A stretch of 64,000 nt of DNA from Syntrophomonadaceae bacterium (GCA_012729835.1 JAAYCK010000098.1:1-64000); one strand, 5' to 3'; counted from the first letter of the stretch, positions 19,244-33,154 are shown. The notes: generated by a model from the sequence alone, not told the origin. A program made the numbers and translations.

Positions 19244-22200
19244 TTGTTTAAGGTTTTGGGGGGTTATTTCAGGGTGAGTGAGAGAAGGGGAGTTAACGAG
19301 AAGCAGGTAAGATACCTTAACGACCTGCTGGACAACATGAATGAAGTTTTCTACACCTACGACCTGGAAGGCAGACTAAACTATGTAAATAAAAAATGTC
19401 TGGAAACCATAGGATATCAGCCGGAGGAAATACTGGGTCGATATGGTTGGGATTTTATTCCCGAAAGATACCGAGATATATTTCGTGATGCAACGATAGA
19501 ACGATTGAAAAATCAGCCGATACAGGCCACCTACGTGGTTACTGTCCAGAGAAAAGACGGCTCGGAGCGCATCCTGCGCCTTAATGCATCACCTATAACC
19601 GATGGTGATGCAGTGATAGGCGAGATGGTACTGGCCGAGGACGAGACTGAACGCCGACAGGCGGAAAAGGCGCTGAAGCAGAACAATCTCCTCATGCAAA
19701 TGATGCAGGAGGAGTTGACGGCGGCCAATCAACAGTTAAAGGCTGCGGAGGAAGAGCTGATACAACAGTTGGATGAAGCCGAAAACAACAAGCTGGCTTT
19801 GGCCAGCGCCCATCAGAAGATGGAAGCCATATTCAACTTCCTGCCGGATCCCACCTTTTTTGTTAATGCCGATGGCGTAGTTACCATGTGGAATCGTGCT
19901 ATTGAAGACCTGACCGGGGTTAAGGTTAGAGAGATATTGGGTAAGGGTAATCGTGAGTATTCCCGGGTTTTTTATGGGAACCGGCGACCGATGTTAATCG
20001 ACCTGGCCCTGGAAGGCCGGGAAGTGGATATGGATGAAGAAATAATCGTTATAAGACATGGTGAGCGGGTATTAGAGACTGAATCGGTCATGCCCAACAA
20101 TGGGGATAACCTCCAGTATTTGAACGGCAAGAGTTCTCCTTTGTATGACCATAATGGGATACTGCTGGGAGCAATAGAATCTCTGCGCGATACGACGGAG
20201 AGTAAGAGGGCACAATGGGCGCTGCAGCAGAGTGAAGAGAAGTACCGCGGCATCCTGGAGAGTATAGAAGACGGGTATTTTGAAGTTGATCATCTCGGAC
20301 GCATGCAATTCTTTAATCCACACCTTATACATGTATTAGGTTACGAACCCGATGAACTATTAGGAAGCAGCTATCGGGTATTAATGGATGAGGAGAACTC
20401 ATCGAAGCTATTTGAAGCCTTCAATAAGGTATATACAACCGGTCAGCCGGTTAAGGAACTGGACTGGCAGGTGCCGCGTAAAGATGGTTCAAAACTGTTC
20501 GTGGAAACTACGGTACTGCCGATTAAAGAAGATAATAGGGTGGTTGGCTTCAGGGGAATCATCCACGACATAAGCGAGCGCAAAGCCGCCCAGGAAGCTC
20601 TAGCCAGATCAGAAAGCCTTTATCGTACCATCTTTGAGACAACGGGCACGGCTATGATAATAATCGATGATGACCGCACTATTTCCCTGATGAACACCGA
20701 GACGGAGAGGCTCTTGGGCTATACCAAGGAAGAGATCGAAGGGAAGATAAAATGGGATAGCGTGGTAGCTCCTGATGATTTGGAACGGATGACCGATTAC
20801 CATACCCTGCGCAGAATGTATGCGGGTCAAGCTCCCCGCAGTTATGAGTTCAAACTCATTTCCAAATTCGGACAGATCCATGATGTAGTATTAACGATTG
20901 CCATGATACCTGATTCTAACAAGAGTGTAGCCTCAATACAGGACATCACCGACCGCAAACGGGCCGATGAAGCTTTGCAGCTTAGTGAAGCACGCTATCG
21001 AGCAATTGTGGAGGATCAAACCGAATTGATCTGCCGTTACCTTCCGGATGGTACCATAATCTTTGTAAATGAAACCTATTGCCGCTATTTCGGCGGTTCT
21101 CGTGAAGAAATTATTGGCGGTAATTTTGTAGAGGTTTTCGCAGCTCAAGACCGGGAGATGATCAATCAGCAGATCCATGATCTCAGCCGATTGAATCCGG
21201 TAACCAATGGAGAGGTAATACTGCACCTGCCCGGAGGCCAGGAAAGGTGGCTGTCCTGGACTCATCGGGCTATATTCAACGAACATGGAGTGCTGCTGGA
21301 TTATCAGTCAGTGGGCAGAGATGTGACGGCCCGTAAACAAGCCGAGGAGCGCCTGCGCTATTTAAGTATTCACGATGCCTTGACCGGACTGTATAATCGT
21401 TTGTATTTCCAGGAAAAGATGAAGGTGATGGACAGTGCGGAGTATACCGGGGTCGGTCTCATCATGGCCGACGTCGATGGCTTGAAGATTGTTAATGATA
21501 CTCTGGGTCACGACCGCGGTGATAAATTACTTAGAGGAGCAGCCAGCCTTCTGGTGGATTGTTTCCGTAAGGGTGATATAGTAGCCCGGGTCGGCGGTGA
21601 TGAGTTTGCCATACTCATTCCCTTTACCAGCAAACAGGAAATGGATCAGGCTATCGAGCGTATCCGTAATAAGATAAAGGCTTATAACGAAACATACCCG
21701 GAAATGCACCTGTCGATATCCCTGGGTTACGCGATTAAAGAAAATCCGGCCTCTAACATAAGCAGCATATTTGAGGAAGCCGACAACAATATGTATCATG
21801 ATAAACTGCGCAGCAAGCTGAGCACCAGGGGCGCAATAATCCAAACCCTAATCAAAGCGCTGGAAACCAAGGACTTCATGACGGAAGGTCATGGTGAGCG
21901 TATGGAAAACCTGGTAATGAAGATGGCCAATGCACTTGAACTACCGGAAAGGACCGTCAACGAACTAAAGCTACTGGCACGTTTTCACGATATTGGCAAG
22001 GTTGGCGTGGACGATGGTATCCTATTCAAGAAAGGCCCGCTAGATCCAGAGGAGCTCCAGCAAATGCACCGGCATTGTGAGATAGGCAACCGTATCGCTT
22101 TTTCTGCTCCCGAGCTGGTTTTGGTGGCTGACTGGATACTGAAGCACCATGAATGGTGGAACGGAGAGGGTTACCCACTGGGACTCATCGGGGACGACAT

Positions 22201-22369
22201 ACCGCTGGAGTGTCGTATACTCGCCATAGCCGATGCCTACGATGCTATGACCAGCAACCGGCCCTACCGTGGCATGATGACCCATGAAAAGGTTATTGCT
22301 GAATTGCAGCGGGGGGCTGGCACCCAGTTTGATCCCCTGCTGGTAGAAAAGTTTATCCAGCTTTTATAG
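19244..22369 (+). CDS. Multi-PAS diguanylate cyclase / HD-GYP phosphodiesterase
   Basis: Repeated PAS/PAC segments; RKGDIVARVGGDEFAIL; FHDIGKVGVDD..HHEWWNGEGYPLGL. Start uncertain (19244 or 19274). Confidence 0.93.
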   Translation: MFKVLGGYFRVSERRGVNEKQVRYLNDLLDNMNEVFYTYDLEGRLNYVNKKCLETIGYQPEEILGRYGWDFIPERYRDIFRDATIERLKNQPIQATYVVTVQRKDGSERILRLNASPITDGDAVIGEMVLAEDETERRQAEKALKQNNLLMQMMQEELTAANQQLKAAEEELIQQLDEAENNKLALASAHQKMEAIFNFLPDPTFFVNADGVVTMWNRAIEDLTGVKVREILGKGNREYSRVFYGNRRPMLIDLALEGREVDMDEEIIVIRHGERVLETESVMPNNGDNLQYLNGKSSPLYDHNGILLGAIESLRDTTESKRAQWALQQSEEKYRGILESIEDGYFEVDHLGRMQFFNPHLIHVLGYEPDELLGSSYRVLMDEENSSKLFEAFNKVYTTGQPVKELDWQVPRKDGSKLFVETTVLPIKEDNRVVGFRGIIHDISERKAAQEALARSESLYRTIFETTGTAMIIIDDDRTISLMNTETERLLGYTKEEIEGKIKWDSVVAPDDLERMTDYHTLRRMYAGQAPRSYEFKLISKFGQIHDVVLTIAMIPDSNKSVASIQDITDRKRADEALQLSEARYRAIVEDQTELICRYLPDGTIIFVNETYCRYFGGSREEIIGGNFVEVFAAQDREMINQQIHDLSRLNPVTNGEVILHLPGGQERWLSWTHRAIFNEHGVLLDYQSVGRDVTARKQAEERLRYLSIHDALTGLYNRLYFQEKMKVMDSAEYTGVGLIMADVDGLKIVNDTLGHDRGDKLLRGAASLLVDCFRKGDIVARVGGDEFAILIPFTSKQEMDQAIERIRNKIKAYNETYPEMHLSISLGYAIKENPASNISSIFEEADNNMYHDKLRSKLSTRGAIIQTLIKALETKDFMTEGHGERMENLVMKMANALELPERTVNELKLLARFHDIGKVGVDDGILFKKGPLDPEELQQMHRHCEIGNRIAFSAPELVLVADWILKHHEWWNGEGYPLGLIGDDIPLECRILAIADAYDAMTSNRPYRGMMTHEKVIAELQRGAGTQFDPLLVEKFIQLL

Positions 22370-22405
22370 CAGTGAAATATTGCCTGGCAGCAAAACAGAT
22401 AAAGG

Positions 22406-22440
22406 TCCTGCCGCGATTGATTTCGTGGTAGGATATTTTT
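22406..22440 (+). terminator. Rho-independent terminator
   Basis: TCCTGCCGCGA-ttgatt-TCGTGGTAGGA (2 G-U pairs), then TATTTTTAT. Confidence 0.7.
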
Positions 22441-22529
22441 ATGGTCATACACTAAAATTACTTAGGTAACTTGAACCTGTAATCAATTCATGTACGTCTA
22501 ACATCATTTTATCAGGCAGGTATCTTAAT

Positions 22530-24617
22530 ATGTATATTCTTGAAGGAATGAACGAACAGCAGCGGGAGGCAGTTATGCACCGCGAAGGCCCATGTATGGT
22601 TTTAGCCGGGGCAGGCAGCGGCAAGACCCGGGTGCTTACCAGCAGAATAGCCAATTTGGTCGATGGAGGGGTGGCCGCCCATCAGATTTTAGCTATCACC
22701 TTCACTAACAAGGCGGCAGGAGAGATGCGTGAAAGGGTCAGCAAGCTGGTTACAGGTTATAATGGTCAGTGGATCCAGACCTTTCATGCCGCCTGCTATC
22801 GAATATTGCGCATGGATATCGATCGTCTCGGATATAAAAAGGATTTCACTATTGTTGACGATGCTGACAGCAAGGTCCTGGTAAAATCCCTTCTCAAGGA
22901 GGACGGTGACTATCAGACCCGGCCGGAGGAGATGCTTTATCTTTTTAAGCAGGCCAAAAACAGTCTGCAGGATTCAGAAGTCTATTTCCGCAACCTGGCC
23001 AGCCCGCAGTCCCTCAAGGAAAAACGCCAGCGCATATTCCGCCTATATAATGCCCGGCTAAAGGAATCCAATGCGCTGGATTTTGAAGATCTTATCGTAC
23101 TTTGCATCAAGGTTTTTCGCGATTGCCCCGATGTTTTGGAAAAATACCAGAACTGGTTTCACTATATACTAATTGATGAGTATCAGGATACTAACTATGC
23201 CCAATACATGTGGGCTCGTTTGTTAGCTGCGACGCATCACAACATTTTCGCAGTTGGAGATCCCGACCAGTCTATATATAGCTGGCGTGGGGCAGAGCCA
23301 CATAATATCAACCGATTTATGCAGGATTATCCCGACGCCAGGGTTATTAAACTGGAAGCTAATTATCGCTCCGGCCAGCACATATTGACTGCTGCCAACG
23401 CGGTGATCAAAAACAACCAGGAACGCCAGGAAAAGAAACTCTTTACTACCCGCGGCGACGGGAACCGGATAGTTCATTTCTGCGCTATTAATGGTTATCA
23501 AGAGGCGCGCTTTATAGCCAACACTATTGGAGAACTGGTGGCGGAAAAGGGAGCCAAGTACAGTGACTGTGCTATTTTCTATCGGACACATACCCAGTCG
23601 CGAGTCCTGGAGGAAGCCTTACTGGAGAAGGTTATACCTTATAGGATCGTAGGAGCCAAGCGGTTTTTTGAACGCAAGGAGATCAAAGACATCACGGCCT
23701 ATTTGCGTCTGGCGGTAAATCACAATGATTACCTGAGCTTTAAAAGGATCATTAATGTACCCCGGCGTGGGGTAGGGGACAAAACATTAGAGCGCATCGA
23801 AGAGCGGGCTCGGAATGAAGGTCTGGTTCTGATAGATGTACTGGCTGATCCGGTAGCCATCGGAGGGGTCAACAAAAAGACCACGGCAGCGCTGGAGGAA
23901 TTCTTTGGCATGATGCTGTATATTTCATCTTTGGTAGAGGCGGATATGCCGGTAACAGAAATATTGGATGAATTGCTGCAGGCCAGCCGCTATGTGGATG
24001 ATTTGATAGCCACTGATCCGGTAACAGCAGAGGCACGTATTGAAAACCTGGAGGAGCTGAAATCACTGGCGGCTGAATTCGAGAAGGCAGGCGGGAACGG
24101 ACTGGGCGAATTCCTGGCTCAGGTAACGCTGGTGCAGGAAAGCGACGAAGTCGATCATAGCGAAGCCGTCACTATGATGACCTACCATGGCGCCAAAGGA
24201 TTGGAGTTCCCCGTGGTGTTTATGACCGGTATGGAAGAAGGGGTGTTCCCCTCCTACCGCTGTGAAACCATCGACCAGTTGGAAGAAGAAAGGCGCTTGT
24301 GTTACGTGGGTATAACCCGGGCCATGGAAAGACTCTATCTGACTAATGCCCATACCAGGTTCCTTAATGGTTATGAGCGGGACAACCCCCCTTCCCGCTT
24401 CCTGGCGGAGATACCGGTGGAAGTATTGGCAACACCGCAGCAGGATGCCGCTCTGGATTCGACTCCGTCGGTGGGTGACCGGGTGCGGCACCGCAAATTC
24501 GGGGTTGGAGTGGTCATTGAATTATTGGAAGACGGCAATATAGCGGTTATCGACTTTGCCCATGCCGGAACCCGCATGCTGCGTTTAGACCTGGCTCCGA
24601 TGGAGAAAATAGGTTAA
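22530..24617 (+). CDS. pcrA: ATP-dependent DNA helicase PcrA/UvrD
   Basis: LAGAGSGKTRVLTSRIA, ILIDEYQDTNYAQ, VGDPDQSIYSWRGA, MTYHGAKGLEFPVVF. Confidence 0.95.
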   Translation: MYILEGMNEQQREAVMHREGPCMVLAGAGSGKTRVLTSRIANLVDGGVAAHQILAITFTNKAAGEMRERVSKLVTGYNGQWIQTFHAACYRILRMDIDRLGYKKDFTIVDDADSKVLVKSLLKEDGDYQTRPEEMLYLFKQAKNSLQDSEVYFRNLASPQSLKEKRQRIFRLYNARLKESNALDFEDLIVLCIKVFRDCPDVLEKYQNWFHYILIDEYQDTNYAQYMWARLLAATHHNIFAVGDPDQSIYSWRGAEPHNINRFMQDYPDARVIKLEANYRSGQHILTAANAVIKNNQERQEKKLFTTRGDGNRIVHFCAINGYQEARFIANTIGELVAEKGAKYSDCAIFYRTHTQSRVLEEALLEKVIPYRIVGAKRFFERKEIKDITAYLRLAVNHNDYLSFKRIINVPRRGVGDKTLERIEERARNEGLVLIDVLADPVAIGGVNKKTTAALEEFFGMMLYISSLVEADMPVTEILDELLQASRYVDDLIATDPVTAEARIENLEELKSLAAEFEKAGGNGLGEFLAQVTLVQESDEVDHSEAVTMMTYHGAKGLEFPVVFMTGMEEGVFPSYRCETIDQLEEERRLCYVGITRAMERLYLTNAHTRFLNGYERDNPPSRFLAEIPVEVLATPQQDAALDSTPSVGDRVRHRKFGVGVVIELLEDGNIAVIDFAHAGTRMLRLDLAPMEKIG

Positions 24618-24628
24618 GGGGTTGCGAA

Positions 24629-26999
<2,371 letters not shown>

Positions 27000-27116
27000 A
27001 ATAAACATTGCCCCCATGGGTGAGACTGGCCCAGATAATAACATCAGCCTGCCTGATTTCCTCTTCGATGACCGCCAGAAGAACACTAGAAATCCTCCAA
27101 TATTAGCCTGAAATCA

Positions 27117-27614
27117 CTATAACTCCATCCAGCCATAAGCAGTGATATTATTGGTAAGGCCATCCATCTCCAGGGGTATGGTTTCCAGCAGCATCCCACC
27201 GTGCTTCTCATAAAAACGCCGGTAAGGACTGCCGCTGAGTACCCACACCACCATGGAGCGGGTACCAGAGTCCTTGAAATGTTGTTGGACGGCGTTGAAG
27301 AGAGCAGTGCCGATACCCGAACGCTGGTAATTTTCATAGATATAGAAGGCATATAACTCACCATGGAAGACCGGGTCGGTTTCGCGAGACGGACCGGCTG
27401 CAGCAAAACCGATGATATTGCCCGCTTCGTCTTCAGCGGCATAAACAAATGCGCTGCCAAAGGCAAATTCCTGCCAGCTTGCTTCCTTACTGGCATAGGA
27501 GAGGTTGTCCAGGTAATCAGGGTCTATCAGACCCCGGTAAGCGCTTTTCCAGGTGTCGACCGTGACCTTGGCAATAGCCGGGATATCATCTTTGGTAGCT
27601 TCTCTTACCTTCAT
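27117..27614 (-). CDS. GNAT family N-acetyltransferase
   Basis: MKVREATKDDIPAIAKVTVDTWKSAYRGLI, YENYQRSGIGTALFNAV. Confidence 0.9.
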   Translation of the reverse strand: MKVREATKDDIPAIAKVTVDTWKSAYRGLIDPDYLDNLSYASKEASWQEFAFGSAFVYAAEDEAGNIIGFAAAGPSRETDPVFHGELYAFYIYENYQRSGIGTALFNAVQQHFKDSGTRSMVVWVLSGSPYRRFYEKHGGMLLETIPLEMDGLTNNITAYGWMEL

Positions 27615-27793
27615 AACAATGCTCCAATTGTATATGTTGCTATTGGATAATTATAGCATTAACAGCTGCGGTAGATGAACCTAAACTCGGGGTAGGTATC
27701 CGTAGATGATGCCAAATAGATTAGTTATATAGACTCCTTTTTGTTATAATAGTAGAATATTATTTTAAGCTCAATATTTGAGGAGGCATAGCA

Positions 27794-28078
27794 GTGGCCC
27801 TGACAATCAAGGAAGTGGAACATGTGGCCATGTTGGCCCGGCTTAGTCTGAGCCAGCAGGAGAAAGAGACCTTTGCCGTCCAGCTGGGGACTATTTTGGA
27901 ATATGCCAGTACGATCAACCAGCTGAATACTGACGGGGTTGAGCCCCTGGACCATATATTGCCGGTATTTAATGTTTTTCGCGAAGACCAGGTTGAACCT
28001 TCGGCACCTCGGGAAGAGATCCTTTCCAACGGCCCCCTGATTGAAGATGGGCAGTATCGAGTGCCCAAGATCTTGTAG
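27794..28078 (+). CDS. gatC: Asp-tRNA(Asn)/Glu-tRNA(Gln) amidotransferase subunit C
   Basis: EVEHVAMLARLSLSQQEKETFAVQL; upstream of gatAB. Confidence 0.95.
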   Translation: MALTIKEVEHVAMLARLSLSQQEKETFAVQLGTILEYASTINQLNTDGVEPLDHILPVFNVFREDQVEPSAPREEILSNGPLIEDGQYRVPKIL

Positions 28079-28093
28079 AAAGGCGGGCTGATC

Positions 28094-29548
28094 GTGGAAC
28101 TGTATGAATTGACTCTGCATGAGTTACTTACTCTGCATAATAATAAACAGGCTTCATCGGAAGAAATAGTAAACTCGATCTTTAAGCGGATTCACCAGGT
28201 CGAGGGCGATGTGAAGGCCTTTATCAGCCTGGATGAGGATACCGCCCGGCAAAAAGCCCGGGCGGCTGATAGCGAAAAGTGGCCGGGGAAGATCGCCGGG
28301 ATGCCTTTTGGTTTAAAGGACATCTTCTGTACCCGTGGTCTTAAGACTACCTGTGCTTCTCGCATGCTGGAGAATTTTGTTCCGACTTATGATTCCACTG
28401 CCGGGGCGAGATTAAATGCTGCCGGAGGTGTTTTAATAGGTAAGCTCAACATGGATGAGTTCGCCATGGGTTCTTCCACTGAGCAATCAGCCTTTTTCGC
28501 CACCCATAATCCCTGGGACCTTACACGGGTACCTGGTGGTTCTTCTGGAGGGTCAGCTGCAGCAGTATCGGCCGATGAGGTGCCATTTGCTCTGGGCACT
28601 GATACCGGCGGCTCGATTCGGCAGCCAGCAGCATTTTGTGGCGTGGTAGGTCTGAGGCCTACCTATGGTCGGGTTTCCCGTTGGGGAGTTATCGCCTACG
28701 CTTCCTCATTGGATCAGGTGGGCGTGTTTTCTAAAGACGTCGAGGACTGTGCTCTGGTAATGAATCTGATTGCCGGGCGGGACCCGCGGGATGCCACCAG
28801 CCTGGAGGTTGAAGTCCCCGATTATACCGCTTATCTTGATGCTGGTATCAAAGGAATGAAGATAGCCTGCCCCCGGGAGTATTTCGGCCAGGGGGTGGAT
28901 GCCGGAATTCAGGAGGCAGTAAAAAAGGCTCTGCAAAAATACGAGGAAGCAGGAGCGATCGTTGAGGAAGTTTCCCTGCCCCACAGCCAATATGCGCTGC
29001 CGGCCTATTACCTGGTAGCTACAGCGGAAGCCAGTGCGAACCTGGCGCGTTTTGACGGGGTTCGCTACGGGCTGCGTGATGGACAGGCGGACAATGTTAT
29101 CGATATGTTTTCTAACAGCCGCTCTCGGGGTTTTGGCTCGGAGGTAAAGAGACGAATCATGCTGGGTACCTATGCCCTGAGTTCAGGATACTATGATGCC
29201 TATTACCTGAAGGCATTGAAGGTGCGGCGTCTCATTTATGAGGATTTCCAGAAGGTATTCAATGAATTCGATCTGATAGTAGCTCCAACTACTCCGACTA
29301 CGGCTTTTAAGATTGGGGAGCAGATCGGCGATCCTTTGACACTGTATATGAATGATATCTTGACAGTGCCAGTCAACATGGCCGGTTTGCCTGGCATATC
29401 GATCCCCTGTGGGCTTCTTAACGGGCTGCCGGTTGGGATGCAATTGATCGGCAAACCCTTTGATGAAGGCACCCTTATCAAAGCAGCTTATGCTTATGAA
29501 GAAATAAGTGGGATAAGGTGCCTGAAACCGCAGCAGGGGGTGATATAG
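28094..29548 (+). CDS. gatA: Asp-tRNA(Asn)/Glu-tRNA(Gln) amidotransferase subunit A
   Basis: Amidase signature [36 protein letters not shown]. Confidence 0.97.
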   Translation: MELYELTLHELLTLHNNKQASSEEIVNSIFKRIHQVEGDVKAFISLDEDTARQKARAADSEKWPGKIAGMPFGLKDIFCTRGLKTTCASRMLENFVPTYDSTAGARLNAAGGVLIGKLNMDEFAMGSSTEQSAFFATHNPWDLTRVPGGSSGGSAAAVSADEVPFALGTDTGGSIRQPAAFCGVVGLRPTYGRVSRWGVIAYASSLDQVGVFSKDVEDCALVMNLIAGRDPRDATSLEVEVPDYTAYLDAGIKGMKIACPREYFGQGVDAGIQEAVKKALQKYEEAGAIVEEVSLPHSQYALPAYYLVATAEASANLARFDGVRYGLRDGQADNVIDMFSNSRSRGFGSEVKRRIMLGTYALSSGYYDAYYLKALKVRRLIYEDFQKVFNEFDLIVAPTTPTTAFKIGEQIGDPLTLYMNDILTVPVNMAGLPGISIPCGLLNGLPVGMQLIGKPFDEGTLIKAAYAYEEISGIRCLKPQQGVI

Positions 29549-30988
29549 ATGGGCAAGGACTATGAAGTAGTAATTGGCCTGGAAGTACATGCCGAGTTAA
29601 AGACAGACAGCAAGATATTCTGTGGCTGTTCCACCGCCTTCGGGGCTGAGCCCAATACCCAGGTTTGCCCGGTTTGTTCCGGGTTTCCGGGCATGCTGCC
29701 GGTCCTCAACCAGAAGGTTGTTGAGTTAGCCATCATTACCGGTCTGGCGCTCAACAGCAAAATACCGGATTATTGTAAGTTTGACCGCAAGAACTATTTC
29801 TACCCGGATCTGCCCAAGGCTTATCAGATATCGCAATTTGATCTGCCTATTTGCATGGGTGGATACCTGGATATAGAAATAGATGGCGATAAAAAGAGGA
29901 TAGGGATCACTCGGGCGCATATGGAAGAAGATGCCGGTAAGCTGGTGCACCAGGGGAATATTACCAGCACCACTTTTTCGCTGGTCGATCTGAACCGTTC
30001 CGGAGTTCCGCTATTAGAGATCGTATCAGAACCCGATATGAGAAGTGCTAGTGAAGCCAGGGCTTACCTGGAGAAATTGCGAGCGATACTTCTTTTTGCC
30101 GGAGTGTCCGACTGCAAAATGCAGGAAGGTTCTTTGCGCTGTGATGCTAATGTGTCGGTGCGGCCGGTAGGAGAGACCAGGCTCGGCGCCAGGGCTGAGA
30201 TAAAAAATCTCAACTCCTTCCGCTCCCTGGAGCGGGCTATCGAATTTGAAGCCCGGCGTCAGATTGAAGCGATTGAAGATGGTGAAGCGATAATCCAGGA
30301 GACGCGAACCTGGGATGAGGATAAACAGGCGACCCGTTCCATGCGCTCCAAGGAAGAGGCTCATGATTATCGATATTTCCCGGAGCCGGATCTGCCCCCG
30401 TTGCGTATCAGCCACGAATGGGTGGAAAGATTGCGGACTGTCATGCCGGAACTGCCGGATCAGGCGCAAATAAGATTGCAGGAAAGCTTTGGACTGCCGT
30501 CCTATGATGCGGCTATCCTTACCCTCACCCCTGAATCGCTGGCATTTTTCGATAAATGTGTTGAGCTTTATCCTCAGCCTAAGATGGTATCAAATTGGAT
30601 GATGGGCGAGTTATCGCGCTTGCTTAATCAAAATAATTTGGAAATAAGCGATTGCCGCTTCGGACCGGCTGAATTGGCAAGATTGCTTACCCTGATCGAC
30701 GAGGGGACTATCAGCGGCAAGATGGCCAAGGGCATCTTCGAAGATATGTTTGCCAGCGGCAAGCCGCCCGATCAGATTATTGCAGAAAAAGGCATGACCC
30801 AGATCTCCGATCAGGATACCCTGATCAAAGTTATCGATGAAGTCATTGCCGCCAACCCGACTGTTGTAGAGGATTACCGTAACGGCAAGGAGAAGGCACT
30901 GGGTTTCCTGGTGGGCCAGATAATGAAGGCTACCAAGGGTCAGGCTAATCCTGGTGTAGTGAACACTTTGTTGAAAGAGAGATTGTAA
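29549..30988 (+). CDS. gatB: Asp-tRNA(Asn)/Glu-tRNA(Gln) amidotransferase subunit B
   Basis: [39 protein letters not shown]. Confidence 0.97.
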   Translation: MGKDYEVVIGLEVHAELKTDSKIFCGCSTAFGAEPNTQVCPVCSGFPGMLPVLNQKVVELAIITGLALNSKIPDYCKFDRKNYFYPDLPKAYQISQFDLPICMGGYLDIEIDGDKKRIGITRAHMEEDAGKLVHQGNITSTTFSLVDLNRSGVPLLEIVSEPDMRSASEARAYLEKLRAILLFAGVSDCKMQEGSLRCDANVSVRPVGETRLGARAEIKNLNSFRSLERAIEFEARRQIEAIEDGEAIIQETRTWDEDKQATRSMRSKEEAHDYRYFPEPDLPPLRISHEWVERLRTVMPELPDQAQIRLQESFGLPSYDAAILTLTPESLAFFDKCVELYPQPKMVSNWMMGELSRLLNQNNLEISDCRFGPAELARLLTLIDEGTISGKMAKGIFEDMFASGKPPDQIIAEKGMTQISDQDTLIKVIDEVIAANPTVVEDYRNGKEKALGFLVGQIMKATKGQANPGVVNTLLKERL

Positions 30989-31005
30989 AGGGAAGGGTGA
31001 CATAT

Positions 31006-32181
31006 ATGAGAATAACGGGAAGGGCCAATAAGGACTGGTTCTTAGAAGAAGGAGCAAAATTATATATAGTGGATACTACATTGCGTGATGGCGAACAGAC
31101 TGCCGGCGTAGTGTTTACTAATGATGAAAAGATTAAGATAGCTAAGTATCTTGATCAGATCGGGGTCGACCAGATCGAAGCCGGCATACCGGTTATGGGC
31201 GGTTTCGAAAAGGATTGTATCAAAGAGATTGTTAATCTGGGGCTGAAATCGAGCATAATGGCTTGGAATCGTGCGGTTATATCTGATATCCAAGAATCAA
31301 TTTCCTGTGGGGTGGATGCAGTAGCTATTTCGATTTCGACTTCAGATATACACATAGTGCATAAATTACAGACCACCCGTGAAGACGTTCTGAAGCGCAT
31401 GTCAGACGCCGTCAAGTACGCCAAAGACCGGGGGGTCTATGTTTCGGTCAATGCCGAGGATGCCTCGCGGACTGATATCGAGTTCCTTACTGAGTTTGCC
31501 CTGGTAGCCAAGCATGCCGGCGCCAACCGCCTGCGTTTCTGCGATACGGTTGGCACCCTCGATCCTCTGACAACCTTTCGCTACATTCGAACCCTGGTGG
31601 ATGCTGTAGGCATAGATGTGGAAATGCACACCCATAACGATTTTGGTATGGCAACTGCCAATTCACTGGCTGGGGTCTATGCGGGAGCCAACCACGTTGG
31701 AGTGACGGTGAACGGTTTGGGCGAAAGAGCCGGCAATTCGTGCCTGCAGGAAGTAATCATGGGCATCAAATATTTACTGAAGATGGAATTGCCATATAAT
31801 ACCACCATTTTCAAAGAGGTAGCCGAATACGTTGCGGTAGCATCCGGACGGGCCCTGCCGGTCAGCAAGCCGATCGTCGGTAATAATATCTTTGCCCATG
31901 AGTCAGGTATCCACGGCGATGGAGTATTGAAGAACCCGTTGACCTACGAGGTGTTCAGCCCGGAAGAGGTGGGTCTGGAACGGCAGATAGTTTTGGGCAA
32001 GCATTCGGGTTCGGCGGCAGTAAAGGCCAAATTCCATGAATATGGCATGGAACTTAGCAATGAGGACGCTGCCGAGTTACTGGCGCGGGTCAGGGATATG
32101 TCTATTGCCAAAAAGCGTTCCTTATTCGATAAAGAGCTGATCCTGATGTACGAAGACTTCCAGAAGGAACTGCAGGGTTAA
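31006..32181 (+). CDS. Homocitrate synthase / isopropylmalate synthase family protein (NifV-like; possible Re-citrate synthase)
   Basis: IVDTTLRDGEQTAGVVFT, MHTHNDFGMATANSLAGVYAGANHVGVTVNGLGERAGN, HESGIHGDG. Confidence 0.85.
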   Translation: MRITGRANKDWFLEEGAKLYIVDTTLRDGEQTAGVVFTNDEKIKIAKYLDQIGVDQIEAGIPVMGGFEKDCIKEIVNLGLKSSIMAWNRAVISDIQESISCGVDAVAISISTSDIHIVHKLQTTREDVLKRMSDAVKYAKDRGVYVSVNAEDASRTDIEFLTEFALVAKHAGANRLRFCDTVGTLDPLTTFRYIRTLVDAVGIDVEMHTHNDFGMATANSLAGVYAGANHVGVTVNGLGERAGNSCLQEVIMGIKYLLKMELPYNTTIFKEVAEYVAVASGRALPVSKPIVGNNIFAHESGIHGDGVLKNPLTYEVFSPEEVGLERQIVLGKHSGSAAVKAKFHEYGMELSNEDAAELLARVRDMSIAKKRSLFDKELILMYEDFQKELQG

Positions 32182-32379
32182 ATATAATCAATAATTCGCT
32201 CAGGTCATTAGCGCTGGTCATGCTTAAGATACTTCCGAAGGCGGACTGGCAGAACATTTTAAGAATCATGGCAGTTTAGTTTGATTAGACAGGAGATGGC
32301 ACCGGGGCTAAATTAATAAGCGTTCCCGGGTATAATCTTTCCCGGCAAAGTGTCGGTTTACATGCTTGGGGGGAGAAGC

Positions 32380-33090
32380 ATGAAGACTACCGTAACCAGA
32401 GTACCGCTCAGGCTGGCCAATAGTCATCTGGTCAGAGGCAAAAAGACTATAATCGTAGATACTGGTGATCCCGGATTCAGCCATGGACTTTACCGGGCCA
32501 TGCAGCGGGAAGGAATAAACCGGTCCGATATCAGCTTGATCTTTATTACTCATGGGCATATCGATCACTATGGCAGCGTGTTTGCCCTGAAAAAGGCACT
32601 GGATGTTCCGGTGGCGGTCCACCGTTTGGATCAGATCTATCTGGAGAAAGGTACCCAGGCTCCGCTCTATCCGTTGAACCGCCCAGCTGCTCTACTGAAA
32701 AGAGTTGGTCAGGGCATGCGGGTACGGCATAACAATTTCAAGGCTGATATTATTGTCGACGATCACTTAGATCTGCTGCGATTTGGGGTGGAAGGATTTA
32801 TATTACCTACCCCCGGCCATACCCTGGGTTCGGCTTCACTTATTCTGCCCGATAGCTGCGCCATAACCGGAGACCTCATTATACGGCGCCATTTCTTCCG
32901 AGGTCCGGCCGAGGCTTGCGTATTTCTGCATGATAAGGAAAAGTATCATAACAGCGTCAACTTGCTCAAACTCTGCGGCGTTAAGAAAATATACCCCGGC
33001 CATGGCGCTTCCATTGACATGGAACCTGTCTATGCCAGAGAAGAACGAATTAGACGCAGATCAACGCAGACTAAATATGATCAACGCTGA
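32380..33090 (+). CDS. MBL-fold metallo-hydrolase
   Basis: FITHGHIDHYGSV, PTPGHTLGSASLIL, TGDLI, YPGHG. Confidence 0.9.
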   Translation: MKTTVTRVPLRLANSHLVRGKKTIIVDTGDPGFSHGLYRAMQREGINRSDISLIFITHGHIDHYGSVFALKKALDVPVAVHRLDQIYLEKGTQAPLYPLNRPAALLKRVGQGMRVRHNNFKADIIVDDHLDLLRFGVEGFILPTPGHTLGSASLILPDSCAITGDLIIRRHFFRGPAEACVFLHDKEKYHNSVNLLKLCGVKKIYPGHGASIDMEPVYAREERIRRRSTQTKYDQR

Positions 33091-33154
33091 TTTGTTTTAT
33101 AAATATTCACCGAAGAAGCGGGTAAACAATAGAACTATATTGGGGCTAAACCTC

